Shown here piece by piece: positions 16,965 to 26,426 of a stretch of DNA of 51,855 nucleotides; position 1 is the first letter of the stretch, and every line of letters begins with the position of its first letter. Position numbers and translations under genes: made by a program. The notes under the pieces are model-generated. The model searched no databases, had not been told where the DNA came from, and saw only the letters and a program-made list of their open reading frames with translations. The stretch is taken from NCBI GenBank assembly GCA_964522665.1, contig CAZFVY010000045.1, positions 1-51,855 on the forward strand, in the 5' to 3' direction. The DNA is from CAZFVY01 sp964522665. Lineage in GTDB: Bacteria > Verrucomicrobiota > Verrucomicrobiia > Limisphaerales > CAZFVY01.

Positions 16965-17271
16965 GCCGCGCGCTTGGTTGGCATCCGCACAACCAACGCC
17001 AACGCCCCGCCTCGACAGAGACAGGACTGACGCCCCCCGCAACGCCTCGTTCCACCGTCTCGGCAATCGAGCCTCGTAATCGCTTGACACCCCCGGCGGG
17101 CCTCGGGAGACTTGACCGATGACTCCCGCGGCAGTTGCTCCGGGGTGGCGCGTTGGGCCGGATGGCCCGCCACGGCCGGAAATCCATTCGCCGAGCTTGA
17201 GTGGATCGGCTCGCGCCTGATGGCCGAAATCTGAGTTGAAGAAGCGCCCGTCGCGCGGAGTCTATTCACCC

Positions 17272-19926
17272 ATGAGAAAATTGACCGGAATCCTGATCTT
17301 GTCCGCCTGCCTGGCGTCGGCCTTCGCCGCGACGGCCTCCGCTGAAGCCCTTTTGACCCTCAACCCGGGCGATCACATTTGCCTGGTCGGCAACACGCTG
17401 CCCGACCGGATGCAACTGGACGGCTGGCTGGAAACGCTCACCTACGCCAAGTATCCGAAGCACGATCTGGTTTTCCGCAATCTCGCCGTCGCCGGCGATG
17501 AAGTCGCCACCCGCCATCGGTCCGAGAACTTTGGTTCACCCGATGACTGGCTCACTCGCTCGAAGGCCGACGTCGTGCTTGCGTTTTTCGGCTTTAACGA
17601 ATCGTTCAAAGGCAAGGCCGGTCTCGATAAATTCAAACAGGACCTCGACAAATACCTGAAGCATCTCAAAGCCGGGAACTTCAGTGGCAAAGGCGCGCCC
17701 CGCGTCGTCCTCTTCTCGCCGATCGCGAATGAAAAGGTGGCCGATCCCAACTTGCCCGATCCGACGGCCAACAACGCGAACATCGAAATTTACACCACCG
17801 CGATGGCGGAGACCGCCAAAGCCAACGACGTGCCGTTCGTGGACTTGTTCCACGTCTCGCAACATTTGTACGCCGCCGCCGCCGGCCAGAAGCGCGCGCT
17901 GACCTTCGACACGCTCCACCTCACCGAAGCGGGCGACAAAGTCCTCGCGCCGGAAATCTTCCGCGCGCTCTTCAACGAGTCGCCCCCCAGCGGCGACCTG
18001 GAGAAACTCCGCGGCGCCGTGATCGACAAGGATTTGGAGTGGCGCTCCCGCTACCGGACGGTGGACGGCTACAACGTTTACGGCGGCCGCTCGAAATTGA
18101 CCTTTCCGAAGGCGGGCAAGGACAGCCCGAAGATGTCGAATTTCGAAATCATGCAGGAAGAGATGACTCAACGGGACATCATGACCGCGAACCGTGACGT
18201 GCGAATCTGGGCCGTCGCGAAGGGCGGCGATCTCAAAGTCGATGATTCGAACCTGCCGCCGGTCGAGACCATCGAGTCGAATAAAACCGACGCCAGCCCC
18301 TACCTCGATCCCGAGGAAGCGATCAAACACATGACGGTCCCCGCGGGCTGCAAAGTCAATTTGTTCGCCAGCGAAAAGGAATTCCCCGAGTTGATCAAAC
18401 CGGTCCAGATGGCGTTCGACACCAAGGGCCGCCTCTGGGTCTCGGTCTGGCCAAGCTACCCCGAGCGCACGCCCACGAGCAAAACCGGCGACAGCCTGCT
18501 GATCTTCGAAGACACCAACAATGACGGCAAAGCCGACAAAGTGATCCATTATATCGACGACTTGAATTGCCCGACCGGCTTTCAATTCTCGAAAGACGGC
18601 GTGTTGGTGATGGAAGCGCCGGACCTCTGGTTTGTCCGTGACACCAAGAATCGCGACAAAGCGGATTGGAAAGAACGCGTGCTGATGGGCATGGACTCGG
18701 CCGACTCGCATCACACCGCGAATTCAATGGTCCTCGACCCCGGCGGCGCGACCTATCTCAGCGACGGCGTGTTTCATCGCACGCAAGTCGAGACGGCGCT
18801 CGGGCCGATTCGCAATGACGACGCCGCCATCTATCGATTCGAGCCGCGCACCTACAAATTCGAGCGTTACGCGCCTTACGGCTTCGCGAACCCGCACGGC
18901 CGCGTGTTCGATTACTGGGGCAACGACATCATCACCGACGCGACCGGCAACGACAGCTACTTCGCCCCCGCGTTCAGCGGGCATCTGGATTATCCGGCCA
19001 GGCACCCCGGTATGAAAACGTTCTGGGACCGGCCTTCCCGCCCCTGCGCCGGCACCGGCATCCTTTCGAGCCGCCAATTTCCCGAGGAATTCCAGGAGAA
19101 TTTCCTCGACTGCAACGTCATCGGTTTTCAAGGCGTCTTCCGCGTGAAGGTCCACGAGGAAGGTTCCGGTCTCAAAGGCGAGACGCTCGAGCCGCTAATC
19201 AAGTCGGATGATCCGAACTTCCGCCCCTCGGGCGTCAGCGTGGCGCCTGATGGTTCCGTCTATGTGCTCGATTGGTCGAATCAAATCATCGGCCACATGC
19301 AGCACCATATCCGCGATCCGTTGCGCGACCATTCGCACGGCCGCATCTACCGGATCACCTACGAAGGCCGCCCGCTGCTCAAGCCCAGGAAGATCGATGG
19401 CCAGCCGATCCCGGCCCTGCTCGAAGCCCTCAAGGAACCCGAAAACGACGTACGCACGCGCGCCAAAATCGAACTCGGCAAACGGGACACCGCCGCGGTC
19501 ATGACCGCGCTCAAGAAATGGACCGCGTCGCTCGACAAAAACGACCAGGCTTACGAACATCACCTGACCGAGGCCCTCTGGGTTCACCAATGGCACAACG
19601 TGGTGGACGAAGAATTGCTCAAGCGCATGCTCCGCTCGCCCGACCATCACGCCCGCGCCGCCGCCACTCGCGTCCTCTGCTACTGGCGCGATCGCGTGCA
19701 GAATCCGCTCGCGTTGCTCGAGGCCCAGGTCAAGGACGAGCACCCGCGCGTGCGCCTCGAAGCCGTGCGAGCCTGCAGTTTCTTCACCACCGCCAAAGCG
19801 GGCGAAGTCGCGCTCGAAGTCCTCGACAAAGAGGCCAACCCGAACAAGCCGGACTACTACATCAAGTACTGTCTCGATGAGACGATGAAGGCGCTCGATA
19901 AATATATGCGCCAACCGTTGAATTGA
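17272..19926 (+). CDS. SGNH-like / PVC membrane-bound dehydrogenase / HEAT-repeat protein
   Basis: 884 residues. The signal peptide (LTGILILSACLASAFAATASA) supports the ATG at 17272 over a TTG at 17236. An SGNH-hydrolase-like domain (about 25-235) has block I as GDHICLVGNTLPDRMQ, where the usual Ser is not present, then FFGFNESFKG and DTLHLTEAGDK. The beta-propeller-like membrane-bound dehydrogenase domain found in Planctomycetes/Verrucomicrobia follows (about 340-700: VNLFASEKEFPELIKPVQMAFD, GRLWVSVWPSYP, SADSHHTANSM, FRPSGVSVAPDGSVYVLDWS). HEAT-type helical repeats close the protein. No CxxCH heme motif is present. The heme is in the next gene, so the two gene products likely work together in periplasmic oxidation of a sugar or alcohol. 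Confidence 0.88.
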   Translation: MRKLTGILILSACLASAFAATASAEALLTLNPGDHICLVGNTLPDRMQLDGWLETLTYAKYPKHDLVFRNLAVAGDEVATRHRSENFGSPDDWLTRSKADVVLAFFGFNESFKGKAGLDKFKQDLDKYLKHLKAGNFSGKGAPRVVLFSPIANEKVADPNLPDPTANNANIEIYTTAMAETAKANDVPFVDLFHVSQHLYAAAAGQKRALTFDTLHLTEAGDKVLAPEIFRALFNESPPSGDLEKLRGAVIDKDLEWRSRYRTVDGYNVYGGRSKLTFPKAGKDSPKMSNFEIMQEEMTQRDIMTANRDVRIWAVAKGGDLKVDDSNLPPVETIESNKTDASPYLDPEEAIKHMTVPAGCKVNLFASEKEFPELIKPVQMAFDTKGRLWVSVWPSYPERTPTSKTGDSLLIFEDTNNDGKADKVIHYIDDLNCPTGFQFSKDGVLVMEAPDLWFVRDTKNRDKADWKERVLMGMDSADSHHTANSMVLDPGGATYLSDGVFHRTQVETALGPIRNDDAAIYRFEPRTYKFERYAPYGFANPHGRVFDYWGNDIITDATGNDSYFAPAFSGHLDYPARHPGMKTFWDRPSRPCAGTGILSSRQFPEEFQENFLDCNVIGFQGVFRVKVHEEGSGLKGETLEPLIKSDDPNFRPSGVSVAPDGSVYVLDWSNQIIGHMQHHIRDPLRDHSHGRIYRITYEGRPLLKPRKIDGQPIPALLEALKEPENDVRTRAKIELGKRDTAAVMTALKKWTASLDKNDQAYEHHLTEALWVHQWHNVVDEELLKRMLRSPDHHARAAATRVLCYWRDRVQNPLALLEAQVKDEHPRVRLEAVRACSFFTTAKAGEVALEVLDKEANPNKPDYYIKYCLDETMKALDKYMRQPLN

Positions 19927-19976
19927 TCGGCGTAGGCGGCCCGGGCGCGCCCGGCGCCCTTGGCCGCCTGCCGATC
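19925..19976 (+). repeat. Strong hairpin between the two PVC redox genes
   Basis: The arms GATCGGC-GT-AGGCGGCC (19925-19941) and GGCCGCCTGCCGATC (19962-19976) pair over 15 bases with a two-base bulge. The loop is itself a GGGCGCGCCC palindrome. It starts within the stop codon of the first gene and ends 11 bases before the next ATG. No T-tract follows, so mRNA stabilisation or partial attenuation is more likely than termination. Confidence 0.65.
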
Positions 19977-19987
19977 GCGATTCGGAT

Positions 19988-21955
19988 ATGTCCGCGGTTC
20001 ACTCGTTGTCCGGCGCCAAACCCCGAGGCGCCATTCGGTCCGGCGCGCTGGGTCGGGGCTGGTCGCGCGCCTTTGGCGTTCCTGTGTTCGCCGCGGCGCT
20101 GGCGCTCGCCACGGCAATCGGGCTGAATTCGCGCGCCGCTGACGAGGCTCCTAAGCCAACGCTCTTCCTGCCCAAAAGCCCGATCGCCGCGGCCTACGTG
20201 CTCGGGCGGTTGACAAACCAGGAATTGATCCAGGCGCCGCGCGGCGAATTCGTTTACGTCGCGCTCCTCCAACGAAAAGGCCTCGAAAAGAAATACCGGA
20301 CCGAGGCGCTGGAAGGGCTGGCGAAAATCCGCGGCACCGATCCCTTAACCGAACTGATCGTCGGCCTCGGTGAACTCGACCAAAAGGGCGAGGACTTCGA
20401 GCCGGTCGCGCGTGATCTCGGCGGCCTCTTGTTGGCGGCCAACGCGACGGATTTGGCGGCCAAACGCAGCCTGCTCGAGCCGCGCGCCACGGATTCACAA
20501 TTGCCTTTGGTCCGCCAGATCGCCTACGCCGCGCTGATCACCGGGGACGCCTCGCTCGACCGCGCCTGGAACGCGGCCGCGCCCGACGCGGCTCACTTGA
20601 CCGATTTGCTCCTGGGCATTCCGTTGATCCGCGACGGCGCCTTGCGCGCGACCGCGTTCGCCAAGGCCGCCCCGCTGGCCCAAAAATCCGATTCGCCGGA
20701 AACGCAACGCGCCGCGATGACCGCCATCACGGCGGCGCCGGGTCACGAGGCCGAGGCGTTCACGCTGCTCACAGGCCTGGAACTGACGGGCGTCGAGCGC
20801 GCCACCGCCGTCGCCAGCCTCGGCCGCATTCCCAAAAAATCGTGGCCCAAGGAGCAGCTCGACACGCTGGCGGATGACTTGCTGACCTATCTGCAATCGG
20901 TTCCGGCGGCGGACCGGACCGAGACCCCTTTTCTGAATGCCATCCAGTTCGCCACCGACCTGGCGTCCGCGTTGCCGCTGGAAAAAGCCCGCGCGTACGG
21001 CAAGACCCTGCGCGGCTTGGGCGCCACCGTGATCGTCCTCCACGCGGTCATCGAGCAGATGATTTACGACAAGACGAGCATCGTCGCGGAGGCCGGCAAG
21101 ACGGTCGAAATCATTCTGCAGAACGACGACAGCATGCCGCACAACTTGACGATTGTGACCGCCGGCGCCGTCGAAGAAATCGGCACGGCGGCGGAAAAAA
21201 TGCCGCCCGATCCCGACGCAGAAGGCCGGCTCTACGTCCCGAGTTCGGCGAAGGTTCTGTACGCGACCAAAATGGTGGAGCCGGGCCAAAAGACCAAACT
21301 CGCGTTCACCGCGCCGGCGACCCCCGGGGAATACGCCTACCTCTGCACCTTCCCAGGGCACTGGCGCCGGATGTTCGGAACGCTCACGATTGTCTCTGAC
21401 CTCGACGCCTACCTCGCCAGCCACGCGACGCCGACCGAGCCGAAAACGACCGAGTGGAAAATCGGCGATTTCGCGGCGGATCTGGCCCAGGCGGGCGCCG
21501 GCAGGAATCTGGCGCGCGGCAAAGAACTATTTGCGAAACTGGCCTGCCAGCAATGCCACAAACTTGGAGCGGAAGGCTACAGCTACGGACCCGAATTAAC
21601 CGACGTGTTCAAGCGCTACAACCAGAATCGGGCCGACGTATTGCGGCAGATTCTCGAACCTTCGCTGATCATCAGCAATCGTTACCAAAACGTCCAATTC
21701 GAACTGAAGAATGGCGACACGTTGCTCGGCATGGTGGTCAAAGAGGACGCGGACTCGGTCGCGGTTCAGAGCGGGCCAGCGGACTCTCTGATCCAGGCGA
21801 TCAAAAAATCGGAGATCAAAGAGCGGCAACCGCAGACGTCTTCGCCCATGCCGGTCGGCTTGCTCTACTCCCTGTCGAAGGAGGAAATCTTCGACCTGCT
21901 CGCGTTCCTCGAGGCCGGTGGCGCTCTCGGCGCCGCGGCTCACGATCAGCATTAG
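19988..21955 (+). CDS. Exported cupredoxin-cytochrome c fusion (PVC heme-binding domain)
   Basis: 655 residues with an N-terminal export signal (VPVFAAALALATAIGLNSRAA). A helical HEAT-like part (about 50-345) is followed by a cupredoxin domain (about 355-475) with type I copper ligands visible: His in DDSMPHN, then Cys, His and Met in YLCTFPGHWRRM. A cytochrome c domain follows with heme motif CQQCH (in LACQQCHKLG) and the segment typical of Pirellula/Verrucomicrobium heme-binding domains (ILEPSLIISNRYQNV, MVVKEDADSVAV). The candidate axial Met is in SSPMPVGLLYSLS. It should carry electrons from the upstream dehydrogenase through copper and heme. It overlaps the convergent acyltransferase gene by 4 bases. 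Confidence 0.92.
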   Translation: MSAVHSLSGAKPRGAIRSGALGRGWSRAFGVPVFAAALALATAIGLNSRAADEAPKPTLFLPKSPIAAAYVLGRLTNQELIQAPRGEFVYVALLQRKGLEKKYRTEALEGLAKIRGTDPLTELIVGLGELDQKGEDFEPVARDLGGLLLAANATDLAAKRSLLEPRATDSQLPLVRQIAYAALITGDASLDRAWNAAAPDAAHLTDLLLGIPLIRDGALRATAFAKAAPLAQKSDSPETQRAAMTAITAAPGHEAEAFTLLTGLELTGVERATAVASLGRIPKKSWPKEQLDTLADDLLTYLQSVPAADRTETPFLNAIQFATDLASALPLEKARAYGKTLRGLGATVIVLHAVIEQMIYDKTSIVAEAGKTVEIILQNDDSMPHNLTIVTAGAVEEIGTAAEKMPPDPDAEGRLYVPSSAKVLYATKMVEPGQKTKLAFTAPATPGEYAYLCTFPGHWRRMFGTLTIVSDLDAYLASHATPTEPKTTEWKIGDFAADLAQAGAGRNLARGKELFAKLACQQCHKLGAEGYSYGPELTDVFKRYNQNRADVLRQILEPSLIISNRYQNVQFELKNGDTLLGMVVKEDADSVAVQSGPADSLIQAIKKSEIKERQPQTSSPMPVGLLYSLSKEEIFDLLAFLEAGGALGAAAHDQH

Positions 21956-22737
21956 TCGGTCGTCAAGTTCATCAACTCACCCCGCAGCCGCTCCTGCAGC
22001 GCTTTCCGGTCGGCGTCCGAAGCCTCGCGCGGAACATGAATCGGCCCGCCCAAGCGCACGTGACAACGCGCGAACGGCAACGGAATCTGAAACCGGTCCC
22101 AACTCCCCAGACAAATCTTCCAGCGCACCTCCGTGGAGACCGGCACGATGGAAGCTCCGGTTAGTTTCGCGAGCGAAATCACGCCCTCCTGGACGCGATA
22201 CGAAGGCCCGCGCGGACCATCCGGCGTGATCGCCGCGTGATAACCGTCTTCGATCAAACCCACCGTCTCCAACAGCGCCTGCCGCCCGCGCCGGCTCGAC
22301 GAGCCGCGCACCGGCTGCACCTGATATTTCTTGAGCACGGCCGACAGCAAGCCGCCGTCGCGGCTGGCGCTAATCATCGCGGCCAGACCCGCCGTCGGCC
22401 GCTTTCGCCGCACGTAGCCGTGGTACACGACCATGGAAAGCGCAAGTCGATTGTGCCAGAGCGCGAAAATGATCGGGCCGCTTTGCCCTTGGAAAAGTCC
22501 CGACCGATCGTCCCACCGCACGCGCAACGTACAAGTCAACGCCCGCGTCAGCCAATACACCGCCACCGCGGCCAGTTTGCGGCGCCAGGTCAATGGCCGG
22601 GGCGTCACGACGCCGCCGTTGATAGGCGGCTTCGACGCGCCATCGCTCGGGCCGCCGTCGGTTTGCGTCAACTCACTCACGGCGCCGCGCCGATCGCCGG
22701 CCAGACTGCGCGCCGAGGTCTCATTGGGTTGACTCAT
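21952..22737 (-). CDS. LPLAT/DUF374 family acyltransferase
   Basis: 261 residues. After a disordered, charged N-terminus of about 50 residues comes the DUF374 domain: a membrane-associated stretch, IIFALWHNRLALSM with the catalytic-type His, AMISASRDGGLLSAVL, and TPDGPRGPSYRVQEGVISLA. The family transfers acyl chains to lipid A precursors or lysophospholipids at the inner membrane. The exact substrate is unknown. It follows ruvA by 45 bases on the same strand, so it is probably the third gene of that operon. Confidence 0.88.
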   Translation of the reverse strand: MSQPNETSARSLAGDRRGAVSELTQTDGGPSDGASKPPINGGVVTPRPLTWRRKLAAVAVYWLTRALTCTLRVRWDDRSGLFQGQSGPIIFALWHNRLALSMVVYHGYVRRKRPTAGLAAMISASRDGGLLSAVLKKYQVQPVRGSSSRRGRQALLETVGLIEDGYHAAITPDGPRGPSYRVQEGVISLAKLTGASIVPVSTEVRWKICLGSWDRFQIPLPFARCHVRLGGPIHVPREASDADRKALQERLRGELMNLTTD

Positions 22738-22782
22738 GGACGGCGTTGCTGGGAAGTCTCAAACTCACGTCGAACGCTTGCT

Positions 22783-23388
22783 TCAGGCTCCCTTCTTCAG
22801 GGCCGCCCGCACTAAATCCTCCACCCCCGCCTGCGGGCCAAGCACGGCGGCGGCCGCCCGCACCGACTGATGCGCGTCGGGCTGCTTGAATCCGAGCGCC
22901 ATGAGCGCCAGCGTGGCATCGTTCACCTTCTGGTCTTCCACTGAAAGCCCCCGCTGCGAACTGCTCGCCTCCCACGCGCCCGCGGGACCCACCTTGTCTT
23001 TCAGCTCGACGACGATCCTTTCGGCCGTCTTCTTGCCCACGCCCGAGATTTGCGACAACGCGCGCACGTCGCCGTTCGCCACCGCGCCGCGAAACGCGGT
23101 CACGTTGATGCCGCTCAAAATGTTCAGAGCGATTTTCGGCCCGATGCCGCTGACGGTGTTGATCAACAGCCGGAACAGGTCCCGCTCCGCGGCCGTCATG
23201 AAACCATAAAGCACGTGCGCGTCTTCGCGAATCGCCAGGTGGGTCAAAAGTTTGAGGTCGCCACCCGGCGCCGGCAAGCGGTCATACGAAGAGAGGGGAA
23301 TAAGCACATCGTAACCAATGCCATTAACCTCGACCGTCACGTGGGTCGGCAGGGAATCAACCAGTTTACCGCGCAGAAAAGCGATCAT
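22783..23388 (-). CDS. ruvA: Holliday junction branch migration protein RuvA
   Basis: 201 residues, normal length. The OB-fold N-terminus (MIAFLRGKLVDSLPTHVTVE, NGIGYDVLIP) is followed by two helix-hairpin-helix motifs (INTVSGIGPKIALNILSG and LSQISGVGKKTAERIVVEL) and a C-terminal domain III that contacts RuvB (DATLALMALGFKQPDA). RuvA clamps four-way DNA junctions and loads RuvB. It lies 2 bases after ruvC. RuvB is not in the window. Confidence 0.97.
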   Translation of the reverse strand: MIAFLRGKLVDSLPTHVTVEVNGIGYDVLIPLSSYDRLPAPGGDLKLLTHLAIREDAHVLYGFMTAAERDLFRLLINTVSGIGPKIALNILSGINVTAFRGAVANGDVRALSQISGVGKKTAERIVVELKDKVGPAGAWEASSSQRGLSVEDQKVNDATLALMALGFKQPDAHQSVRAAAAVLGPQAGVEDLVRAALKKGA

Positions 23389-23390
23389 CG

Positions 23391-23966
23391 TCAGATTTTT
23401 TTCAAAGGCGTCAGCCCGTAGCGTCCGATTTCTTGCGCGTGAGTCAGCGCCAGCGCCAGCGCGTCCGCCGCGTCCGGCGCGGGCAACTCGGCCAGGCGGA
23501 GCATCCGCTGAATCATCTTGGCCACCGCGTCTTTGCCGGCGCCGCCGTAGCCGACCATCGCCTGCTTCACCTTGCGCGGCGCGATTTCGTAAATCTCCAA
23601 CCCCGCCAGGGCGACGGTCACCATGCTGGCGCCGCGCGCCTCACCCATGATCAACGCCGTCTGCAAATTCTGCGCGAAAAAAAGGCCTTCCACCACGCAC
23701 ACCGTCGGCTGATGCGTCTGCAGCACCTCCCGCAGCGCCTCCGCGATCTTGGCCAGGCACCGGGATCGTTCCCATCCCGCCGGACAGCGAACCGTGCCAT
23801 GCGCGAGGCATTCCGGCGCCGGCCGCGCCTGGCGGATCACCCCATACCCCGTGCCTCTTAGCGAAGGGTCAATGCCCAGAATCACCTGCCGCGTGTCCGA
23901 CGCCGGCCGCGCCGCCTCAATCACCGGCGACGGCGCCCGCCGGACGCCTTCGAGCCGGCCCTTCAT
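23391..23966 (-). CDS. ruvC: Crossover junction endodeoxyribonuclease RuvC
   Basis: RuvC resolves Holliday junctions. The catalytic acidic residues are visible: Asp in ILGIDPSLRGTGYG, Glu in VCVVEGLFFAQN, and the paired Asp in PDAADALALALTHA. The start is uncertain. The family normally begins at the beta strand ILGIDP, which here would be a GTG at 23885 (164 residues). The ATG at 23966 adds 27 residues and the frame stays open further upstream. No start has a good Shine-Dalgarno sequence. ruvC-ruvA spacing is 2 bases, indicating an operon. Confidence 0.93.
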   Translation of the reverse strand: MKGRLEGVRRAPSPVIEAARPASDTRQVILGIDPSLRGTGYGVIRQARPAPECLAHGTVRCPAGWERSRCLAKIAEALREVLQTHQPTVCVVEGLFFAQNLQTALIMGEARGASMVTVALAGLEIYEIAPRKVKQAMVGYGGAGKDAVAKMIQRMLRLAELPAPDAADALALALTHAQEIGRYGLTPLKKI

Positions 23967-24231
23967 CTGCGCAAATTGCCGCGCCGTTATACCCACGCCC
24001 TGACGATGCCAGAAGCGCCCGCCCGCAAAAAGGCCAAAACGAATTGATCTCGATCCCATCTCGCCCATTCCTCCCATCTCTCCCGTCCCTCCCACAAAAC
24101 GCCGCGCCGAACCGCGCACCGCCAAACCGCTCGATTCCAAAAACACTTGCGCGGAGCGTGGCCCAGAATTAGGTTCCCGCGATGCTCGAAGAACGGCTTG
24201 AACAAGCCGAACGCTGAAACTCAGGACGATT

Positions 24232-25086
24232 ATGAAAAAGCTATTTCTAATGGGGGTTCTCTTCGGTCTGGTTTGGTCCCTCTCGATCTCGGCGACGGCC
24301 CAGGATCAACCAGCCGCCAAGCAGAAAAGCGCGAAGTCGGAACTTGATACTCTGGTCGGGAAGATTCAGGGCGTCCTAAAGGAAAAAGGGAGCGACACGA
24401 CCGCGGCGGATTTAGCGCCGTTCTTCACGGAGTTCGATGGGCTGATCGCCCGGCATAAGGACGAGAAGACCGATGATTTAGGCCGAATCTATTTCATGAA
24501 GGCCAAGCTCTACGGCGAGGTCCTTCACGATTCCGCCAAGGCCAGCGAGGTTTTCCAGCAATTGGCGCACGACCTGCCCGCCACCAAATACGGCAAACAG
24601 GCGGAACTGGAAATCGCCGGACTCAAGCAGAGCGAGGAAATCGAGAAAATCCAAAAGCAACTGGTTAAGGGTTCACCGTTCCCCGATTTCGCGGAGAAAG
24701 ATCTCGAGGGTAAGCCGCTGTCGATTGGCGGCCACAAGGGCAAGCTCGTATTGGTGGATTTCTGGGCCACGTGGTGCGGGCCGTGCCGGGCCGAATTGCC
24801 GAATGTGCTCGAGACGTATCATAAATTTCACGAGAAGGGTCTGGACATCGTCGGCATCAGCCTCGATAGCGATCGGCAGAAGCTCGACAGTTTCTTGAAA
24901 GAGCAAGGGATGACCTGGCCCCAATACTTCGATGGCCAGGGCTGGCAAAACAAGCTCGCCGCGAAGTACGGCGTCAATAGCATTCCCGCCACCTACCTGA
25001 TCGACGCGGAAGGCAATATCCTGGCCAAAGACCTGCGCGGTGAGGCGCTGGCGAGTAAGGTCGCGATGCTGCTCGGCTCAAAGTAG
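24232..25086 (+). CDS. Exported TlpA-like thioredoxin-domain protein
   Basis: 284 residues. A signal peptide (MKKLFLMGVLFGLVWSLSIS) precedes a helical, Lys/Glu-rich N-domain (about 30-145, TPR-like composition). A TlpA/AhpC-type thioredoxin domain follows with FWATWCGPCRAELPNVL at about 180-195 and the cis-Pro region VNSIPATYLID. An AGGA sequence 7 bases before the ATG supports the start. Such proteins are typical of Bacteroidota and Verrucomicrobiota and act as extracytoplasmic thiol reductants. The partner is unknown. It is divergent from ruvC. Confidence 0.9.
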   Translation: MKKLFLMGVLFGLVWSLSISATAQDQPAAKQKSAKSELDTLVGKIQGVLKEKGSDTTAADLAPFFTEFDGLIARHKDEKTDDLGRIYFMKAKLYGEVLHDSAKASEVFQQLAHDLPATKYGKQAELEIAGLKQSEEIEKIQKQLVKGSPFPDFAEKDLEGKPLSIGGHKGKLVLVDFWATWCGPCRAELPNVLETYHKFHEKGLDIVGISLDSDRQKLDSFLKEQGMTWPQYFDGQGWQNKLAAKYGVNSIPATYLIDAEGNILAKDLRGEALASKVAMLLGSK

Positions 25087-25272
25087 AGCCACCCTGCCGG
25101 CCCAGTCTGACCGTTTTTTTCGCGCGGCTGCCGATCTCTCCGATCGAACCGGCCCGGCTGCGCGGCGAATCCCGGCTCTCGCGCTCCCAGGGCAGTTTCG
25201 CGCACTCGGGGGCGCGAATTTACCCTTTTTCGGCTCGCCCTCAGACCGCCGCCGCCCCACACTTGAATTCCG

Positions 25273-26337
25273 ATGAACGAACCGGCGACTACCGCGACTG
25301 AACCGTGCATCGAGGCGCGCGAGCTTCGCAAGGTTTACCCGGACGGAACCGAGGCGGTCAAAGGAGTGTCATTCCAAGTCGGGCGCGGCGAGTTTTTCGG
25401 TTTTCTTGGGCCGAACGGCGCGGGCAAATCGACCACGATCAAACTGCTAATCACCCTGATGGACCCGAGCGGCGGCAGCGCCCGCATCCTCGGTCACGAC
25501 GTCAAGAGTGAGGCCAATGCCATCCGGCGCCGTATCGGGTACGCCGCGCAGGAGGTCGGCTTGGATGACGATTTGACCGGTTACGAAAACCTCGTCGTGC
25601 AGGGCAGACTGCGCCATTTGCCGGCCGACGCGTTGAAGCAGCGCGTGGCCGAGCTGCTGGCGCTCATGGATTTGACCGACGACGCCAAACGCCCCGCGGG
25701 CGCTTACTCCGGCGGCATGCGCAAACGCCTAGACCTTGCGACCGGACTCCTTCATCGGCCGGAGGTTCTCTTCTTGGACGAGCCGACTACCGGCTTGGAC
25801 CCGCAGAATCGCGCCGGGTTGTGGAAATATCTGGAACGGCTTAACCGCGATGAAGGCCTCACGATTTTCCTGACGACGCACTATATGGAGGAAGCGAACC
25901 GCCTCTGCGGCCGGCTCGCGATCATCGACCACGGTCGGATCATCGCCGAAGGAAGTCCCGCCGGATTGAAGGGGCAACTGGGCGGCGATGTCGTCGCGCT
26001 GACGTTTCAGGAAAACAGCCAATCGGCCGAGCAGCGAAAAGAACAGGCGCGCGTCGCGCTCCAGTCGCTCAACTGCGTCCGCGATGTGACCGCGACGGCG
26101 GAAGGCGTCAATGTGATCGTCACTGACGGAGGCGCCGCAGTGCCCCAATTGTTGGCCGGTCTCGGCGCCGTAGGTTTGAACGTCGCGCGGCTTTCGCTGA
26201 CCAGTCCGACGCTCGATGACGTTTTCCTCAAACTCACCGGCCACTCGATCCGGCAGGATGAGCTCGACGCGAACTGGCGCAGTTCGCGGGGCGGCTGGGG
26301 GCCGTTTGGCGGCCGCCGTCGGGGCGCGGGGCGGTGA
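25273..26337 (+). CDS. ABC transporter ATP-binding protein (DrrA-like)
   Basis: 354 residues. Walker A (GPNGAGKST, about residues 52-60), signature (YSGGMRKRLDLA), Walker B (VLFLDEPTTGLD) and the switch His (TTHYMEEA) are all present. A C-terminal domain follows with LTSPTLDDVFLKLTGHSIR, as in daunorubicin-resistance-type exporters. The last 20 residues are Gly/Arg-rich and low complexity. No permease gene is adjacent on either side, which is unusual for this family. The substrate cannot be predicted. Confidence 0.94.
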   Translation: MNEPATTATEPCIEARELRKVYPDGTEAVKGVSFQVGRGEFFGFLGPNGAGKSTTIKLLITLMDPSGGSARILGHDVKSEANAIRRRIGYAAQEVGLDDDLTGYENLVVQGRLRHLPADALKQRVAELLALMDLTDDAKRPAGAYSGGMRKRLDLATGLLHRPEVLFLDEPTTGLDPQNRAGLWKYLERLNRDEGLTIFLTTHYMEEANRLCGRLAIIDHGRIIAEGSPAGLKGQLGGDVVALTFQENSQSAEQRKEQARVALQSLNCVRDVTATAEGVNVIVTDGGAAVPQLLAGLGAVGLNVARLSLTSPTLDDVFLKLTGHSIRQDELDANWRSSRGGWGPFGGRRRGAGR

Positions 26338-26426
26338 GAACGACTGGCCGAATACAAATCGGAGACGGTCCGTTGAAAGCTTGCGTTGCCGTCTCGATCG
26401 GACAGAATTAACCCAACTTGCAACTT

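Noticed and set aside
16481..17187. Several short frames in the repeat cluster, some crossing the N run
   Set aside because: Translations of the dispersed repeat. They contain undetermined residues and no start context.
25040..25130. Possible terminator after the TlpA-like gene (GGCTC/GAGCC hairpin and a T7 run)
   Set aside because: The T-run lies about 25 bases beyond a short 5-base stem, so the geometry is wrong for intrinsic termination.
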